A stretch of DNA of 56,964 nucleotides from positions 1 to 56,964 of the forward strand of contig CAIRZB010000039.1 of NCBI GenBank assembly GCA_903882935.1, in the 5' to 3' direction. Below, in pieces: positions 1-8,223 of the stretch. The translations under genes were made by a program, and so were the position numbers. The DNA is from an uncultured Parafilimonas sp. (GTDB lineage: Bacteria; Bacteroidota; Bacteroidia; Chitinophagales; Chitinophagaceae). The notes under the pieces were generated by a model, which saw nothing but the letters and a program-made list of their open reading frames with translations, ran no database searches and was not told where the DNA came from. Numbering within the stretch: position 1 is the first letter of the stretch; each line of letters opens with the position of its first letter.

Positions 1-2
1 AC

Positions 3-125
3 GAATACCACTTCAGGTTCAACAGGAGAAATGCAATGGCGGGTACTTTTAATGCACTAATTGAACGTATGATGCAAGCCCCGCCTATACGTTTAGAAAA
101 TATTCAAAAACGAAGTGCGACCTAA
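3..125 (+). mobile_element. C-terminal end of an IS1595/ISXO2-like transposase (partial)
   Basis: An open frame enters from the left edge and runs 40 codons to TAA. It contains the motif EYHFRFNRR, followed by GTFNALIERM and a short basic tail. This resembles the end of the DDE domain of ISXO2/IS1595-type transposases, where a (D/E)-x-x-FRFNRR block precedes the last helix. Only the tail lies in the window, so it cannot be said whether the element is intact. No terminal inverted repeat was recognised in the 350 bases that follow. Confidence 0.6.
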
Positions 126-476
126 GTGCTAATTCCTATTGCAATGTTTTAACCGTTGGTAATTGTACCCATGAAGATAATACCTTGGGGCGACTATTAC
201 AGCTAAAACTGCGACAACCGCACAGAAATACCCTGAAACACCACTCAGCAAAATGGCAAAACCCCTTCTGATTAAAAGGCTATATGACTACCTGGATACG
301 ATTGTTAATTAAAACCAAACAGGCCCTATTACAAATTTTTTTTAGGAATACCGCTGTAATACAAAAAAGCGGATTGCATTTTATGTATTCAAAACGTCTG
401 TATTCAGATTTCGGCTAGTTATTCTTACAAAAATTTACCCCTTATATATTTATAACGGTTTCGATAGTAAATAAAC
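126..476. other. Non-coding stretch between transposase tail and wecG-type gene
   Basis: No convincing gene was found. Short open stretches occur on the plus strand around 180-310 but are interrupted by stops and have no recognisable motif. They may be decayed element sequence. The right end is very A/T-rich and leads into the palindromic promoter at 477. Confidence 0.4.
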
Positions 477-522
477 CCCCTTATATACGGGAGGTTTTTG
501 ATTGTTTCTCAAACTATATTCG
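477..522 (+). promoter_or_regulatory. Palindrome plus -7 promoter, site 1
   Basis: The palindrome CCCC-TTATATAC-GGGA (477-492) is followed by a 22-base spacer and the -7 element TATATTCG (515-522). The expected transcription start is near 529. It therefore favours the ATG at 570 for the downstream glycosyltransferase over the in-frame TTG at 531. It belongs to the repeated promoter architecture described in the findings. Confidence 0.7.
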
Positions 523-569
523 CTTAACGATTGCGTTCTACTAATAAGCCAGTATTAAACAGTTTGATT

Positions 570-1298
570 ATGCACAAACAACTAAGTGGACTATCTCCCT
601 ATTACATATTCTCAGATGATATCAGAAAAATTGATTTAGAATCGCGTTTTTTGATCAATACTATAAACCAATATTCATTTTTGCTAGCCGAAAATGATGT
701 AATTTTCAAAGAGGCATTGGCTAATTCTGACATACTGCTGCCTGATGGTATAGGAATTACTTTTGCTGCACGCCTTTTAACCAGAAACAGACTTAAAAAA
801 ATAACTGGTGCAGACATCCATGCCCATTGTCTAAAACAAGTTGAAGAAAAAAAGGGAACCGTATTGTACGTTGGATCTACAACGGAAACTATGTTGAAAG
901 TAAGCGAACGAATAACATGGGAATACCCTGCCATAAAGCATGTAGGTTTTATTTGCCCCCCATATTGTGACACACTAGACCTAGCCACCAATGAGTTGAT
1001 CATCAATAAGATTAATTCATTTAAGCCCGACGTATTATTTGTAGCACTTGGTGCCCCAAAGCAGGAGAAGTGGGTTTTTATAAACGAGCACCGACTAAAT
1101 ACCCAAACTATTTGCTGCATAGGGGCAGCCATTGACTTTTTTGCAAATTATAACCGACCAAACAAAATATTAATCTATTTAGGGCTTGAGTGGCTAGTTC
1201 GCCTATGGCGAGAACCCTACAGAATGGCAAATAGATACCTAATTGGCGGCCCTGTATTTTTTGCAAAGCTTTTAACAAGAAAGTTAAAGCGTAAATAA
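570..1298 (+). CDS. WecG/TagA/CpsF family glycosyltransferase
   Basis: The product is predicted to transfer a sugar, in known members N-acetylmannosamine(uronic acid), from a UDP-sugar to a lipid-linked acceptor at the inner face of the cytoplasmic membrane during surface polysaccharide synthesis. It is 242 residues, the usual length for GT26. Family signatures seen are LLPDGIGI near the N-terminus, GAPKQEKWV in the middle, and the C-terminal block with WLVRLWREPYR and RYL that associates with membrane. An upstream TTG at 531 would add 13 residues. ATG 570 is preferred because the predicted transcript starts near 529. No other polysaccharide gene is adjacent, so its pathway is unknown. Confidence 0.88.
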   Translation: MHKQLSGLSPYYIFSDDIRKIDLESRFLINTINQYSFLLAENDVIFKEALANSDILLPDGIGITFAARLLTRNRLKKITGADIHAHCLKQVEEKKGTVLYVGSTTETMLKVSERITWEYPAIKHVGFICPPYCDTLDLATNELIINKINSFKPDVLFVALGAPKQEKWVFINEHRLNTQTICCIGAAIDFFANYNRPNKILIYLGLEWLVRLWREPYRMANRYLIGGPVFFAKLLTRKLKRK

Positions 1299-1458
1299 CA
1301 GCACTTTTTACTTTACCAGCTTACCAATAGGGATATTTGCACAATTGTACTTCTCGGTAATAAAAAAAAATGAGAGGGCAATTATAAAGATAACCTCTAT
1401 GTGCGCGATATGCGTTTTAAATGATTATACTATAAATATTACGTTTAAACTACATGCC

Positions 1459-1677
1459 ATGGCCGACTATTTTTTTTCGGATATATCAGATAATTATCTG
1501 ATTTTGCTATTGTTATTTGCTATACTAATTGGCTTTTCTACCGGCTTTTTGATAGGTAAAATTCCCAATAAAAAGTACAAAAAACAGGTATTGCAGTTAG
1601 AAAACGAGATGCTTAGGTGCCATAAAAAAATACTAAATCTTCAAACTGAGCTAAACAACAAAACCGAACAAAACTAA
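1459..1677 (+). CDS. Small membrane protein with one helix and coiled-coil tail
   Basis: The protein is 72 residues long and not recognised. After a short acidic N-terminus there is one strongly hydrophobic segment (about residues 13-32, rich in Leu/Ile and ending in GFSTGFLIG). A basic stretch follows, then a heptad-like charged tail (VLQLENEMLRCHKKILNLQTEL) suggesting a coiled coil. The frame is open further upstream to 1345 with a TTG, but the ATG at 1459 places the membrane segment near the N-terminus. It lies 160 bases behind the glycosyltransferase on the same strand and may be co-transcribed. Confidence 0.55.
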   Translation: MADYFFSDISDNYLILLLLFAILIGFSTGFLIGKIPNKKYKKQVLQLENEMLRCHKKILNLQTELNNKTEQN

Positions 1678-2202
1678 TACCGTTATGCGCAAGCAGGTTG
1701 ACCACTAAAAAATGTTATTAAAAAATAAGTGTATTACTAAAAACAAATAACTTTCTTTTGCTACTATTTCATTGACGGTGGTGTATTAATAACCGCCACT
1801 CGCTACAAACACTTTTAACCCTCAAGACAATTTCACTTAACTGGCTTTATCAGAAACCCACTACTTTCTCCAGCGCTTTTCGGCATCAGCAAAAAGGGCT
1901 TATATAGCCCTTCAACATTCAGTTTCGTATTCTACTGCCAAAACCTTCAATAACAATAAAAACAACCCATGTAGCTGACCAATAAAACCACTAACCCAAC
2001 ATCCTGGGATTGGTCCAAAAACAGTGCTAGGATTTTTTATTGCCCAAACAACGCATCACCCTTGCCTATCATATTGCCAACATGCTGTAGGCAAACATGA
2101 ACAGCCCGGTGCTATCTATACCGCCAAGAGATTATTGCGTTTCAACTATTTTGCTGCCAACATTACCCTATTAAAAAGGCCATCCGCAGCCATATGGTCA
2201 CC
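1678..2202. other. Non-coding stretch
   Basis: No supported gene. A plus-strand frame of 65 codons at 2024-2221 has no domain and runs into the palindromic promoter, so it is not taken as a gene. A perfect short palindrome, AGGGCTTATATAGCCCT, lies at about 1894-1910. Its half-sites are the reverse of the CCCC/GGGG promoter palindrome and no -7 element follows. Confidence 0.4.
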
Positions 2203-2248
2203 CCCCTTATATGAGGGATAAAACAATAAAAACACGATTGTAACTTTG
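2203..2248 (+). promoter_or_regulatory. Palindrome plus -7 promoter, site 2
   Basis: The palindrome CCCC-TTATATGA-GGGA (2203-2218), a 22-base spacer and the -7 element TAACTTTG (2241-2248) give a predicted start near 2255. The next gene is the small membrane protein at 2402, so the leader would be about 145 bases. Confidence 0.75.
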
Positions 2249-2401
2249 CACCAACTGATAAAGGTTTTTTAGAAGCTCTTTACAATGTAACCGTGCTTGC
2301 AATCAACCAATCTTTACCTTAAGCGGATAGCTTTTTGGGGCATTTGTTGGTAAAACATAAGAGCATATTACGGTAATGGCGCATTAAAATTCGCATACCC
2401 C

Positions 2402-2638
2402 ATGACAACAATTTATTTTGCGGCGGTTATTTTTATAATCTGCTGTTTAAAACTGTATTTGCTATTAAAGGGCACCAAACGCCGCATGCTACGGAGATTT
2501 TTTTACTTTGAGCATTTTGAAATAATGACGGCAGACGAAGGCCCCAAAAAGTTCAGGATCATGCAGAACTATGCTTCACTACTTTTGTTGGTATTACTTA
2601 CGTTATGGTTTTTAGTGCCATACTTGCCAAACATATAG
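2402..2638 (+). CDS. Small two-helix membrane protein, RRFFYF family
   Basis: The protein is 78 residues of unknown function. A hydrophobic N-terminal helix (residues 4-23) is followed by a basic linker with RRFFYFEHFE, a polar stretch with KKFRIMQNY, and a second hydrophobic helix (about residues 57-74). The same plan (helix, basic linker, R-W/F-FYF, Glu, N-R-L/I, helix) occurs in the proteins at 7535-7780 and 15370-15642 on the minus strand, and all three follow a palindromic promoter. Both termini probably face the same side of the membrane. This copy is the most diverged of the three. Confidence 0.65.
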   Translation: MTTIYFAAVIFIICCLKLYLLLKGTKRRMLRRFFYFEHFEIMTADEGPKKFRIMQNYASLLLLVLLTLWFLVPYLPNI

Positions 2639-3052
2639 TTGCTTATTATAAGCGTTTACGCTCATTTAACATTGTGCCAATGTGCCTGTAACAGTTACTG
2701 ATTGTTTTTAAAATATAATGCCAATAGGCTACCAGCAATAGGCATAACTCTTATTAATCAGGCTTATTTACGCAATTGCAAGTAGCGAATAATTGGGCTG
2801 CCTCCATACAATCCAAGACAATACAATTAACCAACCGTACATTATGAGGTGAAAGCAATTGGTGCTAATGACTATTTACGTTGGCGGCGCATGGGTTTAA
2901 AAATTGATTGGTTATCACCATTATTTGCCGAATAGCATAGTACCCAAAAAAAGCACCTACATATTGCTATTCATTGGTGCTTTAAAAGTCGACCTATTAT
3001 ACAGCTGATTTGCTTAAACATTCCTTAGTTGTTGTTATAATGCTGGCCGATC
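2639..3052. other. Non-coding stretch with a hairpin at its right end
   Basis: No gene is supported. At 2950-2983 there is a hairpin with an 8-base stem (AAAGCACC / GGTGCTTT). On the minus strand it is followed by a run of T, so it could end transcripts coming from the tiny minus-strand genes at 3273-3556. The rest is A/T-rich without recognised signals. Confidence 0.4.
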
Positions 3053-3098
3053 CCCCTATAATACGGGGTATTTGCAATAAAGACCAATTGTACCTTTG
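3053..3098 (+). promoter_or_regulatory. Palindrome plus -7 promoter, site 3 (drives a small RNA)
   Basis: The palindrome CCCC-TATAATAC-GGGG (3053-3068), a 22-base spacer and a near-consensus -7 element TACCTTTG (3091-3098) lead not to a gene but to a strong terminator about 25 bases after the expected start. Confidence 0.78.
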
Positions 3099-3104
3099 CC
3101 GTAT

Positions 3105-3157
3105 TCTTTTAAGATTTTGTTTTTTGTGCCGGGTTTCCACCCGGCACTTTTATTTTT
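3105..3157 (+). ncRNA. Predicted small RNA of about 50 nt (copy 1)
   Basis: Transcription from the -7 element at 3091-3098 should start near 3105. An intrinsic terminator follows at once: a 9-bp stem GTGCCGGGT / ACCCGGCAC (3126-3134, 3139-3147) with loop TTCC and then a T-rich tract. There is no room for a gene. The same arrangement, with stem core GGGT-TTCT-ACCC, occurs at 14600-14647. Either a very short regulatory RNA or a by-product of an abortive promoter is possible; the matching architecture at two loci favours a functional RNA. Confidence 0.6.
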
Positions 3158-3272
3158 GGCATACAAAGTGCTTAAGGTACGTTAGAGGTGGATGGTTATT
3201 CGGGTAGGCAATGCCCACCGCCCTGTGTTAAAGCAGAGGGGCTAGCCTTTAAAAAAAAATTCTGAAATAGGT

Positions 3273-3377
3273 TTAAGGCTTCCGCTCTGATCCAATCCCT
3301 TTAAGCAGCCCAAAGCAAAAGAAAAAAAATGCTCCGCAAACCAATACAGTAAGTATAATAAAGTCCAAATTTTCCAT
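3273..3377 (-). CDS. Tiny membrane protein, 34 residues
   Basis: The protein starts MENLDFIILT and has one very hydrophobic helix with a run of Phe (residues 6-26), followed by a short polar basic tail ending SERKP. The start lies two bases after the stop of the 58-residue gene upstream, indicating translational coupling. The size and layout are like small auxiliary subunits of membrane complexes, but no family is recognised. Confidence 0.5.
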   Translation of the reverse strand: MENLDFIILTVLVCGAFFFFCFGLLKGIGSERKP

Positions 3378-3379
3378 GA

Positions 3380-3556
3380 CTATTTCTTTTTAGAATTTAA
3401 GTATACCAACAAAACCAGCATAGTAGGTGGCCATAAACCGATAAAAATTGCACGGTCATGATCTTTCAAAACTGTATAGTAATATTCAGAAATAAATATT
3501 ATCACGATGGCTAATAGCCCGATAATAATTTCAAAAGGTGAAAATTTTCCTTTCAT
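3380..3556 (-). CDS. Small two-helix membrane protein, 58 residues
   Basis: The protein starts MKGKFSPFEI. Two hydrophobic segments (about residues 8-23 and 36-53) are separated by a charged loop with VLKDHDRA, and the end is a basic NSKKK tail. A plausible -7 element TACCTTTA lies on the minus strand about 40 bases upstream (near 3600). It forms a two-gene unit with the 34-residue protein that follows. No family recognised. Confidence 0.55.
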   Translation of the reverse strand: MKGKFSPFEIIIGLLAIVIIFISEYYYTVLKDHDRAIFIGLWPPTMLVLLVYLNSKKK

Positions 3557-3922
3557 ACATAAACTTTTTAGTATCCTGTTTTAACAGAACACAGTAAAGG
3601 TATCGACAATACTTCGGTTTTCCCTTTTTAAATGCAAGAGCCAATTCTATGTTGAATTTCCTGATTTATGTGTGCTACTACTTGGCTATTGCCAAATACA
3701 AGTGTTATTGTAAAGCCCGTTGCACAAGTTGTTAACTTGCGCATCTTGAATTATATGCAACAGACTTTTAGCTAAGGGAGCATATTAATTAGGAAAGCTT
3801 AGAAAAGATGCACTGCGATTGGCTAATAAAGCACAGTGGTTGTTGTTGTTAAATGATGCACCGAACAAACAACGATTTGACATTAAGAAAAACTACAGCC
3901 CGCACTCCGGCACCACCGATAA
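3557..3922. other. Non-coding stretch between blh and the tiny membrane genes
   Basis: No gene is supported. It holds the presumed minus-strand promoter of the 58-residue gene (TACCTTTA near 3600). A plus-strand frame reading across into the blh region (3819-4187) is antisense to blh and has no motif. Confidence 0.4.
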
Positions 3923-4855
3923 TCAACTATACCTTTTTACAGCAGCAGAAAATACATGCAGATGGGGTAGTGTTAACGCAGAGATGCCTATAAAGAGGCC
4001 TGGAACTATTTGGCCGCTATCTACCGGCAACCTGCTAAAAATAACCACCGCGACAAACAATAGTGCTACCAGTATAAAAGGGAATGCCTTTTTTACCATC
4101 ATAAACCAATTAAAACGTTTGTCATTTAACTGCACTACCGATTTTATTATGTCAAGAGACAAAATGGAATGCCAAAAACCAAAGTAGAAGGTAAAACCTA
4201 GGTAAAACGGCAGTACATAAATTAAAAACATTAACACTACCGTTTGCAAAGCAAATAAAATATACTCCTTGCTGGTCCAGTCTATTTTTTTTCTCAGAAA
4301 AAACAACAGTATGAAATAGGACGACCATATCAGCAAAGCATATTTTGATAGAATATTTGAAAACCAAACTGCCTGCGCCTGATGATTTGCTTGTTTAACT
4401 ATTTCAAACAATATCGGCGCCGTCTCGTTAAAATGGGCAGTGATTAAACTAATAATCATAAGGCTTCCGTAGGTAAAGTACAACACGCTATTAAGCCCCG
4501 ATTTTTTATGCTTCATCCAGTCTATCTCACCAAAATGTAGCCCTGTTATCACCAAAAAAAACAATAATGACGGTATTGGTAAATATATCCAGCAAACAAC
4601 ATAGGCAGCAATTTTTAGTAGGTAGGCCGCGTAAAACTTAAAAATATTAAACCGAACATTGTCAATCTCTTTCACTTTCTTATCCAAATAAAAATCCATC
4701 GAACCGTGCGGAATACCAGTAACGGAAATCACCACCACAAAAAACCAACATTGAAATTGTAGGGAAAAGGCTATTATATTAAACGCAAGCAGCAGCGCCA
4801 AACCCGATAGGACTAAGATCAGCCGGAGTCTATATATGTAATAATATTTTTTCAT
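3923..4855 (-). CDS. blh: Brp/Blh family beta-carotene 15,15'-dioxygenase
   Basis: This integral membrane enzyme cleaves beta-carotene into two retinal molecules, the chromophore for the opsin encoded two genes upstream. The 310 residues show several hydrophobic helices and the iron-binding His motifs of the family: GIPHG (His50), LHFGE (His107), FWHSI (His229) and LPHLH (His298, His300). The ATG chosen overlaps the stop of crtY as ATGA, so translation is coupled. An in-frame ATG 10 codons upstream is inside crtY. Order on the minus strand is opsin, crtY, blh, the last steps of retinal supply behind the opsin. Confidence 0.92.
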   Translation of the reverse strand: MKKYYYIYRLRLILVLSGLALLLAFNIIAFSLQFQCWFFVVVISVTGIPHGSMDFYLDKKVKEIDNVRFNIFKFYAAYLLKIAAYVVCWIYLPIPSLLFFLVITGLHFGEIDWMKHKKSGLNSVLYFTYGSLMIISLITAHFNETAPILFEIVKQANHQAQAVWFSNILSKYALLIWSSYFILLFFLRKKIDWTSKEYILFALQTVVLMFLIYVLPFYLGFTFYFGFWHSILSLDIIKSVVQLNDKRFNWFMMVKKAFPFILVALLFVAVVIFSRLPVDSGQIVPGLFIGISALTLPHLHVFSAAVKRYS

Positions 4856-5982
4856 CGGAAAAGCAATGATTTCAAGAATGGCCATTTAGGCAAAGTGCTA
4901 AATATAATAGCTTCTTCGAATATGTTCGTGTCTTCGTCCAAAAATTTCAACACCAGGGAAATCTTATTTTTCCTGAATAATTGAACCAAAATCTTTTGCA
5001 TAACCCCCGGCTGGTGTTTTAGAATCGAAATGAACAAACTGTCATAAAACAGGAACCGCTTTTTCCATTTTGGGGCAGTTATTTCTTTTTCTTCCAATAC
5101 TTGTTGATAAATATGCTTGGCATACCTTCTGTTGCGGGTAAACGAATACCCGGTAGATGCCTTGATGCAACCTGCGGCCAAGCCTATTGGTATTATTCTG
5201 TTTACCGGCAATTGATTATCGCGGAGCAGGCGCATGGGAATAAGACCTCTTTCTTCCCGTACTAGCTGATAATCCTGCCCGTATTTCTTGGTAATATACG
5301 TTTCTATCTGCCGTTTATATATAGCTTCATCTTTCACCGATTCTGCAAAAAAGGTACATTCAACCAAGGCCTCGTATGGTGAAAAAGGCAGCACATACAT
5401 AAAATTAGTTTCCCCGGCAATGCTATGTTCAAAATCCATCATGGTTGCACAATCTGCATTAAAAACTGGCGATTCAAATGTAACCTGCCACCCTAAAAAA
5501 CTCTGCAAAACACCGTCGCTAACTTCATCATTCCTGTTAAGCAAGGTAGGGTCGGTACAAAAAATATACTCGCAGCAAATAGTTTCATCACCCAGCATCA
5601 CAAAGCATTGCTCCCCTTCGCAACTTACACGGTCTGCCACGCCATATCTAACCGTAATGCGCTCCTGAGACTTAAATGATTCCATATAAAAATCATAGAA
5701 ATCACCACTTTCAACATACTGGTAAACAACTGGCCCAGTATTTTCGGACTTACTGAAACCCGCTGCACTAAATTGAGTGGAACCCCAAGTTTTTTTTACC
5801 AAGCCTGTATACTTATGTTCAATGCTGTCCCAAAAACACCATGTTTTATTTTCATGCACGGGTGATTTTTCTAACAATAAAATTGAGCCGACCAAATTTT
5901 TGGGGGCCTTCAATAGTAAACTTGCCAATTGAAGGCCTGCCGAGCCCGCCCCGATGATTACGTATTGAAAGTTATTGTGCAT
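4852..5982 (-). CDS. crtY: Lycopene beta-cyclase, CrtY type
   Basis: The enzyme converts lycopene to beta-carotene, the substrate of the Blh dioxygenase immediately downstream. The product is 376 residues. It has an N-terminal Rossmann motif IIGAGSAGL for FAD, then TWCFWD, MDFEHS, FMYVLPFSP with ALVECTFF, ERGLIPM and a C-terminal AAGCIKASTGYSF, all typical of CrtY/CrtL. An in-frame ATG at 6012 would start translation inside the hairpin terminator at 5985-6009, so the ATG at 5982, three bases after the T run, is preferred. The last codons overlap blh. Confidence 0.92.
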   Translation of the reverse strand: MHNNFQYVIIGAGSAGLQLASLLLKAPKNLVGSILLLEKSPVHENKTWCFWDSIEHKYTGLVKKTWGSTQFSAAGFSKSENTGPVVYQYVESGDFYDFYMESFKSQERITVRYGVADRVSCEGEQCFVMLGDETICCEYIFCTDPTLLNRNDEVSDGVLQSFLGWQVTFESPVFNADCATMMDFEHSIAGETNFMYVLPFSPYEALVECTFFAESVKDEAIYKRQIETYITKKYGQDYQLVREERGLIPMRLLRDNQLPVNRIIPIGLAAGCIKASTGYSFTRNRRYAKHIYQQVLEEKEITAPKWKKRFLFYDSLFISILKHQPGVMQKILVQLFRKNKISLVLKFLDEDTNIFEEAIIFSTLPKWPFLKSLLFR

Positions 5983-5984
5983 AT

Positions 5985-6009
5985 AAAAAACGGGTGCCGA
6001 GGCACCCGT
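5985..6009 (-). terminator. Hairpin terminator/attenuator between opsin and crtY
   Basis: On the minus strand a stem ACGGGTGCC / GGCACCCGT (5990-6009) with a minimal loop is followed by six T. It lies 24 bases after the opsin stop and directly before the crtY start. It should end most opsin transcripts and let only read-through reach crtY and blh, giving much opsin and little enzyme. Confidence 0.85.
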
Positions 6010-6033
6010 CAAAAAAAAATGGTTAAAGTAGAA

Positions 6034-6753
6034 TTACGCTTCTTTTCTGCTTAAAGAATAAATTACCAAGCCAAAGCCAATTTTATTGATGGCATCACCT
6101 ATGTTGTAAATGATATCCATGTTTAACCCAAGGTCTAGCTTCATGCCAAACAGCCCACCTGGGGTGCCTACGATATATCCAAGGGGATAAATAGCCCAGC
6201 CAACCAATACAAACCAAGCAAGGGTTTTGTTTGCAGCAGCAACGGCAGGAGACCCAGCTTTCGCAAGCTTAGCCACATCACCAAACCAAATAAGGTAAAC
6301 AATGTAAAAATAAGCTGCGCCTGAAACCACGCCCCACAATACGCTGCTTGCGGGCGAAATTGCCTCGCCTATGTAACCAGTAACCAACATTACAACAGAG
6401 GCAAAAATCAGCTTCCATAACAACGCAATTTTGGCGCCTGATTTTTTGGTAATTAAATAGAATTCAACACACATCAATGGAACAGTCAGCAACCAGTCAA
6501 CGTACCGGAAGAAAACTGGTGAACTGTTCGTTTCCAAGTTGTAGCCACGCATATAATAATAATGCACGGCTGCAATAAAAGTAATGAGCCCCGATACCAA
6601 AACGGATGTACGCCATTCCTTACTGGTATTGTTCAACTCAAGAAAAAAGAAAACGGCAGCAGCCATCATGGCCATTGTGCCTACAAAAAATGTGAATGCG
6701 ACATAGTTTGTGCTGTCGATCACTTTGAAAGTGTCTAGAAGATACATGTTCAT
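6034..6753 (-). CDS. Proteorhodopsin-type light-driven proton pump
   Basis: This seven-helix retinal protein is 239 residues long. Helix C reads RYVDWLLTVPL..VEFYL, giving the DTE triad of outward proton pumps (Asp86 acceptor, Thr90, Glu97 donor) with Arg83 before it and His64 in helix B as the Asp partner. Met94 is at the spectral tuning position, as in green-absorbing flavobacterial pumps. Helix G has NIGDAINK with the retinal lysine Lys224 and Asp220. Helix E contains LWGVVSG; by my hand alignment Gly141 falls at the position of the xanthorhodopsin carotenoid window, where ordinary proteorhodopsins have Phe. No palindromic promoter precedes it. Confidence 0.93.
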   Translation of the reverse strand: MNMYLLDTFKVIDSTNYVAFTFFVGTMAMMAAAVFFFLELNNTSKEWRTSVLVSGLITFIAAVHYYYMRGYNLETNSSPVFFRYVDWLLTVPLMCVEFYLITKKSGAKIALLWKLIFASVVMLVTGYIGEAISPASSVLWGVVSGAAYFYIVYLIWFGDVAKLAKAGSPAVAAANKTLAWFVLVGWAIYPLGYIVGTPGGLFGMKLDLGLNMDIIYNIGDAINKIGFGLVIYSLSRKEA

Positions 6754-7534
6754 ATGGAAGGTTTTATGTGACTAAAAGAACAAATGATTTTCACCATTGT
6801 TTAAAATTTTCTTAAAAAAATGTCATTAAAACACAATAATTATTTCTGTTTAATTAAAACCAAATAAACACTCAAAAAGCTACACAAATAAAAACCAAAA
6901 AAAAACCTTTCGCACCCACTCGGTTTTGCTAATGGTATAACTGTCCATCTACTATTGCGCATTTAATAGTTTTTTTAGAATGGGTATGTACTAGTTATTA
7001 TAATTTGGGAAATAAAGTGTTTTAGCGTAGCGGTTGAGTGTAAAACCCAGCCTGTTTTTTTGTAAATAATTTGCAGAATGTACAAGCGTTTTACAACCCT
7101 GAAAACGCGGCTGCATAATTGTTACCGCATTGGATACCTCCGGCTAGCTATTATCGCCGCCAATGCTCCTGAACCACTTTGTTTAAGATCAGGCTCACAT
7201 AAAACAACATCCGTAGCGCCGCTATTGCTATCACATATCTAGCGCGGAGAACACATTTTTAAAGCTTACCCAATTTACCCAGCACGCATAAATATTCAAA
7301 CCGTTTACAAAATTAGGCATTTTAAAAGAAGCACGATGTAGAAACAAAGCGCTTTATCCGTACCCTTTAAAACGTTCAGTTTAATTTTATCAAAATAAAA
7401 TATTTAATGCATTTCATCCTTTCTAACAATTATTATAAATAGCTTTGTTCTTCCATTAAATTATTAGCATTGAATACCTTTTATTTATCTAATGTTGGAA
7501 AAGGAATTTTTTAAAGCAGCGCACCGTTGCAATA
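6754..7534. other. Long non-coding region upstream of the opsin
   Basis: The part next to the opsin is A/T-rich and should hold its promoter, but no clear TAnnTTTG element was fixed. On the minus strand about 7131-7240, 37 open codons read like a fragment of a receiver domain (DVVLCEPDLK then ALAAIIASRRYP) without a start and between stops. It may be a gene relic. A 35-base repeat lies at 7329-7363. Confidence 0.4.
7329..7363. repeat. 35-base dispersed repeat, copy A
   Basis: The sequence from AAGCACGATGTAG to ATCCGTAC is repeated at 14896-14930 with one mismatch in 35. Both copies lie downstream of a minus-strand RWFYF small membrane gene and its palindromic promoter, so the two loci may derive from one duplicated segment. 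In one plus-strand frame it reads KHDVETKR(F/L)IRTL, which could be a relic of a coding sequence. Confidence 0.7.
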
Positions 7535-7780
7535 TTAAATTGTAGCAACAAGTGCTATTAAAGAACCAAATAGAAAAAACAATATAATAGAAAGCCTATT
7601 TTGATTCCTCCTTTCGATGGTCAAAGATTGCCTAGAAAACAATTCGTTCCTGTTAAAGTAAAACCATCGGCGAATAAAATGACGGCTTGTTGCTTTCGGC
7701 AACTTAATTGTTTTATAGGTTATAAGCATTATAAAAAATGCTGCATTAGCCCAAAAGAGTAATTTAATAATAACCTCCAT
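7535..7780 (-). CDS. Small two-helix membrane protein, RRWFYF family
   Basis: The protein is 81 residues of unknown function. Helix 1 covers about residues 4-22, followed by the linker IKLPKATSRHFIRRWFYFNRNELF, a polar stretch with ERRNQNRLS, and helix 2 (about residues 65-80). It is clearly homologous to the broken gene at 15370-15642 (shared YK, LPKAT, RWFYF, E, QNRLS) and more distantly to the protein at 2402-2638. It is driven by the palindromic promoter at 7824-7869. A leader of about 35 bases is predicted. Confidence 0.7.
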   Translation of the reverse strand: MEVIIKLLFWANAAFFIMLITYKTIKLPKATSRHFIRRWFYFNRNELFSRQSLTIERRNQNRLSIILFFLFGSLIALVATI

Positions 7781-7823
7781 AACTATATGTTGCTGTTAAT
7801 TCATTCAAGTGTCAGAATAAAAA

Positions 7824-7869
7824 CAAAATTAATAACTGATAACAACTAAAAAACCCCTCATATAAGGGG
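7824..7869 (-). promoter_or_regulatory. Palindrome plus -7 promoter, site 4
   Basis: Read on the minus strand: CCCC-TTATATGA-GGGG (7869-7854), a 22-base spacer and the -7 element TAATTTTG (7831-7824), upstream of the small membrane gene at 7780. Confidence 0.8.
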
Positions 7870-8223
7870 TATCGTTTAAAACAAATACTAAATGCAATAA
7901 TAGCCACGCGTATCGCAAATAGCAGCATTGCCGTTTTTTTAAAGTTGGCATTGAAACTTTTATTTTCCTTTTGCTTTAGCAATACCCAGCAAAACACAGC
8001 TTTATATTGCAACTCTGTACGCCAAGCTATACACAGCCCGTACATTTTCATTTTCAAGTACTCCCTACCATAAACGGTTCTACAATACATTTTAATGTTA
8101 CTTATACCCTACCGGTAGTTGGGAAAATCCAATACCGTATGTCCCCCATCCCCAACAAAAAACCGAACGCAATAGCACAGCTCACCATATGGTTAGCTGC
8201 ACCAAAGCCATTATCTTTAAACC
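7870..8223. other. Intergenic region between divergent genes
   Basis: No gene is supported. A minus-strand frame of 92 codons (7812-8090) crosses the palindromic promoter and is not accepted. A possible -7 element TATCTTTA lies just before the peptidase start, which would leave almost no leader. Confidence 0.35.

Noticed and set aside
2024-2221. 65-codon plus-strand frame
   Set aside because: It ends inside the palindromic promoter site 2 and has no motif or conserved pattern.
7131-7240. Receiver-domain-like fragment on the minus strand
   Set aside because: Only 37 codons, no start and stops on both sides; mentioned as a possible relic but not called as a gene.
7812-8090. 92-codon minus-strand frame upstream of the RRWFYF gene
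   Set aside because: It spans the palindromic promoter and has no recognisable feature apart from A/T-driven hydrophobicity.
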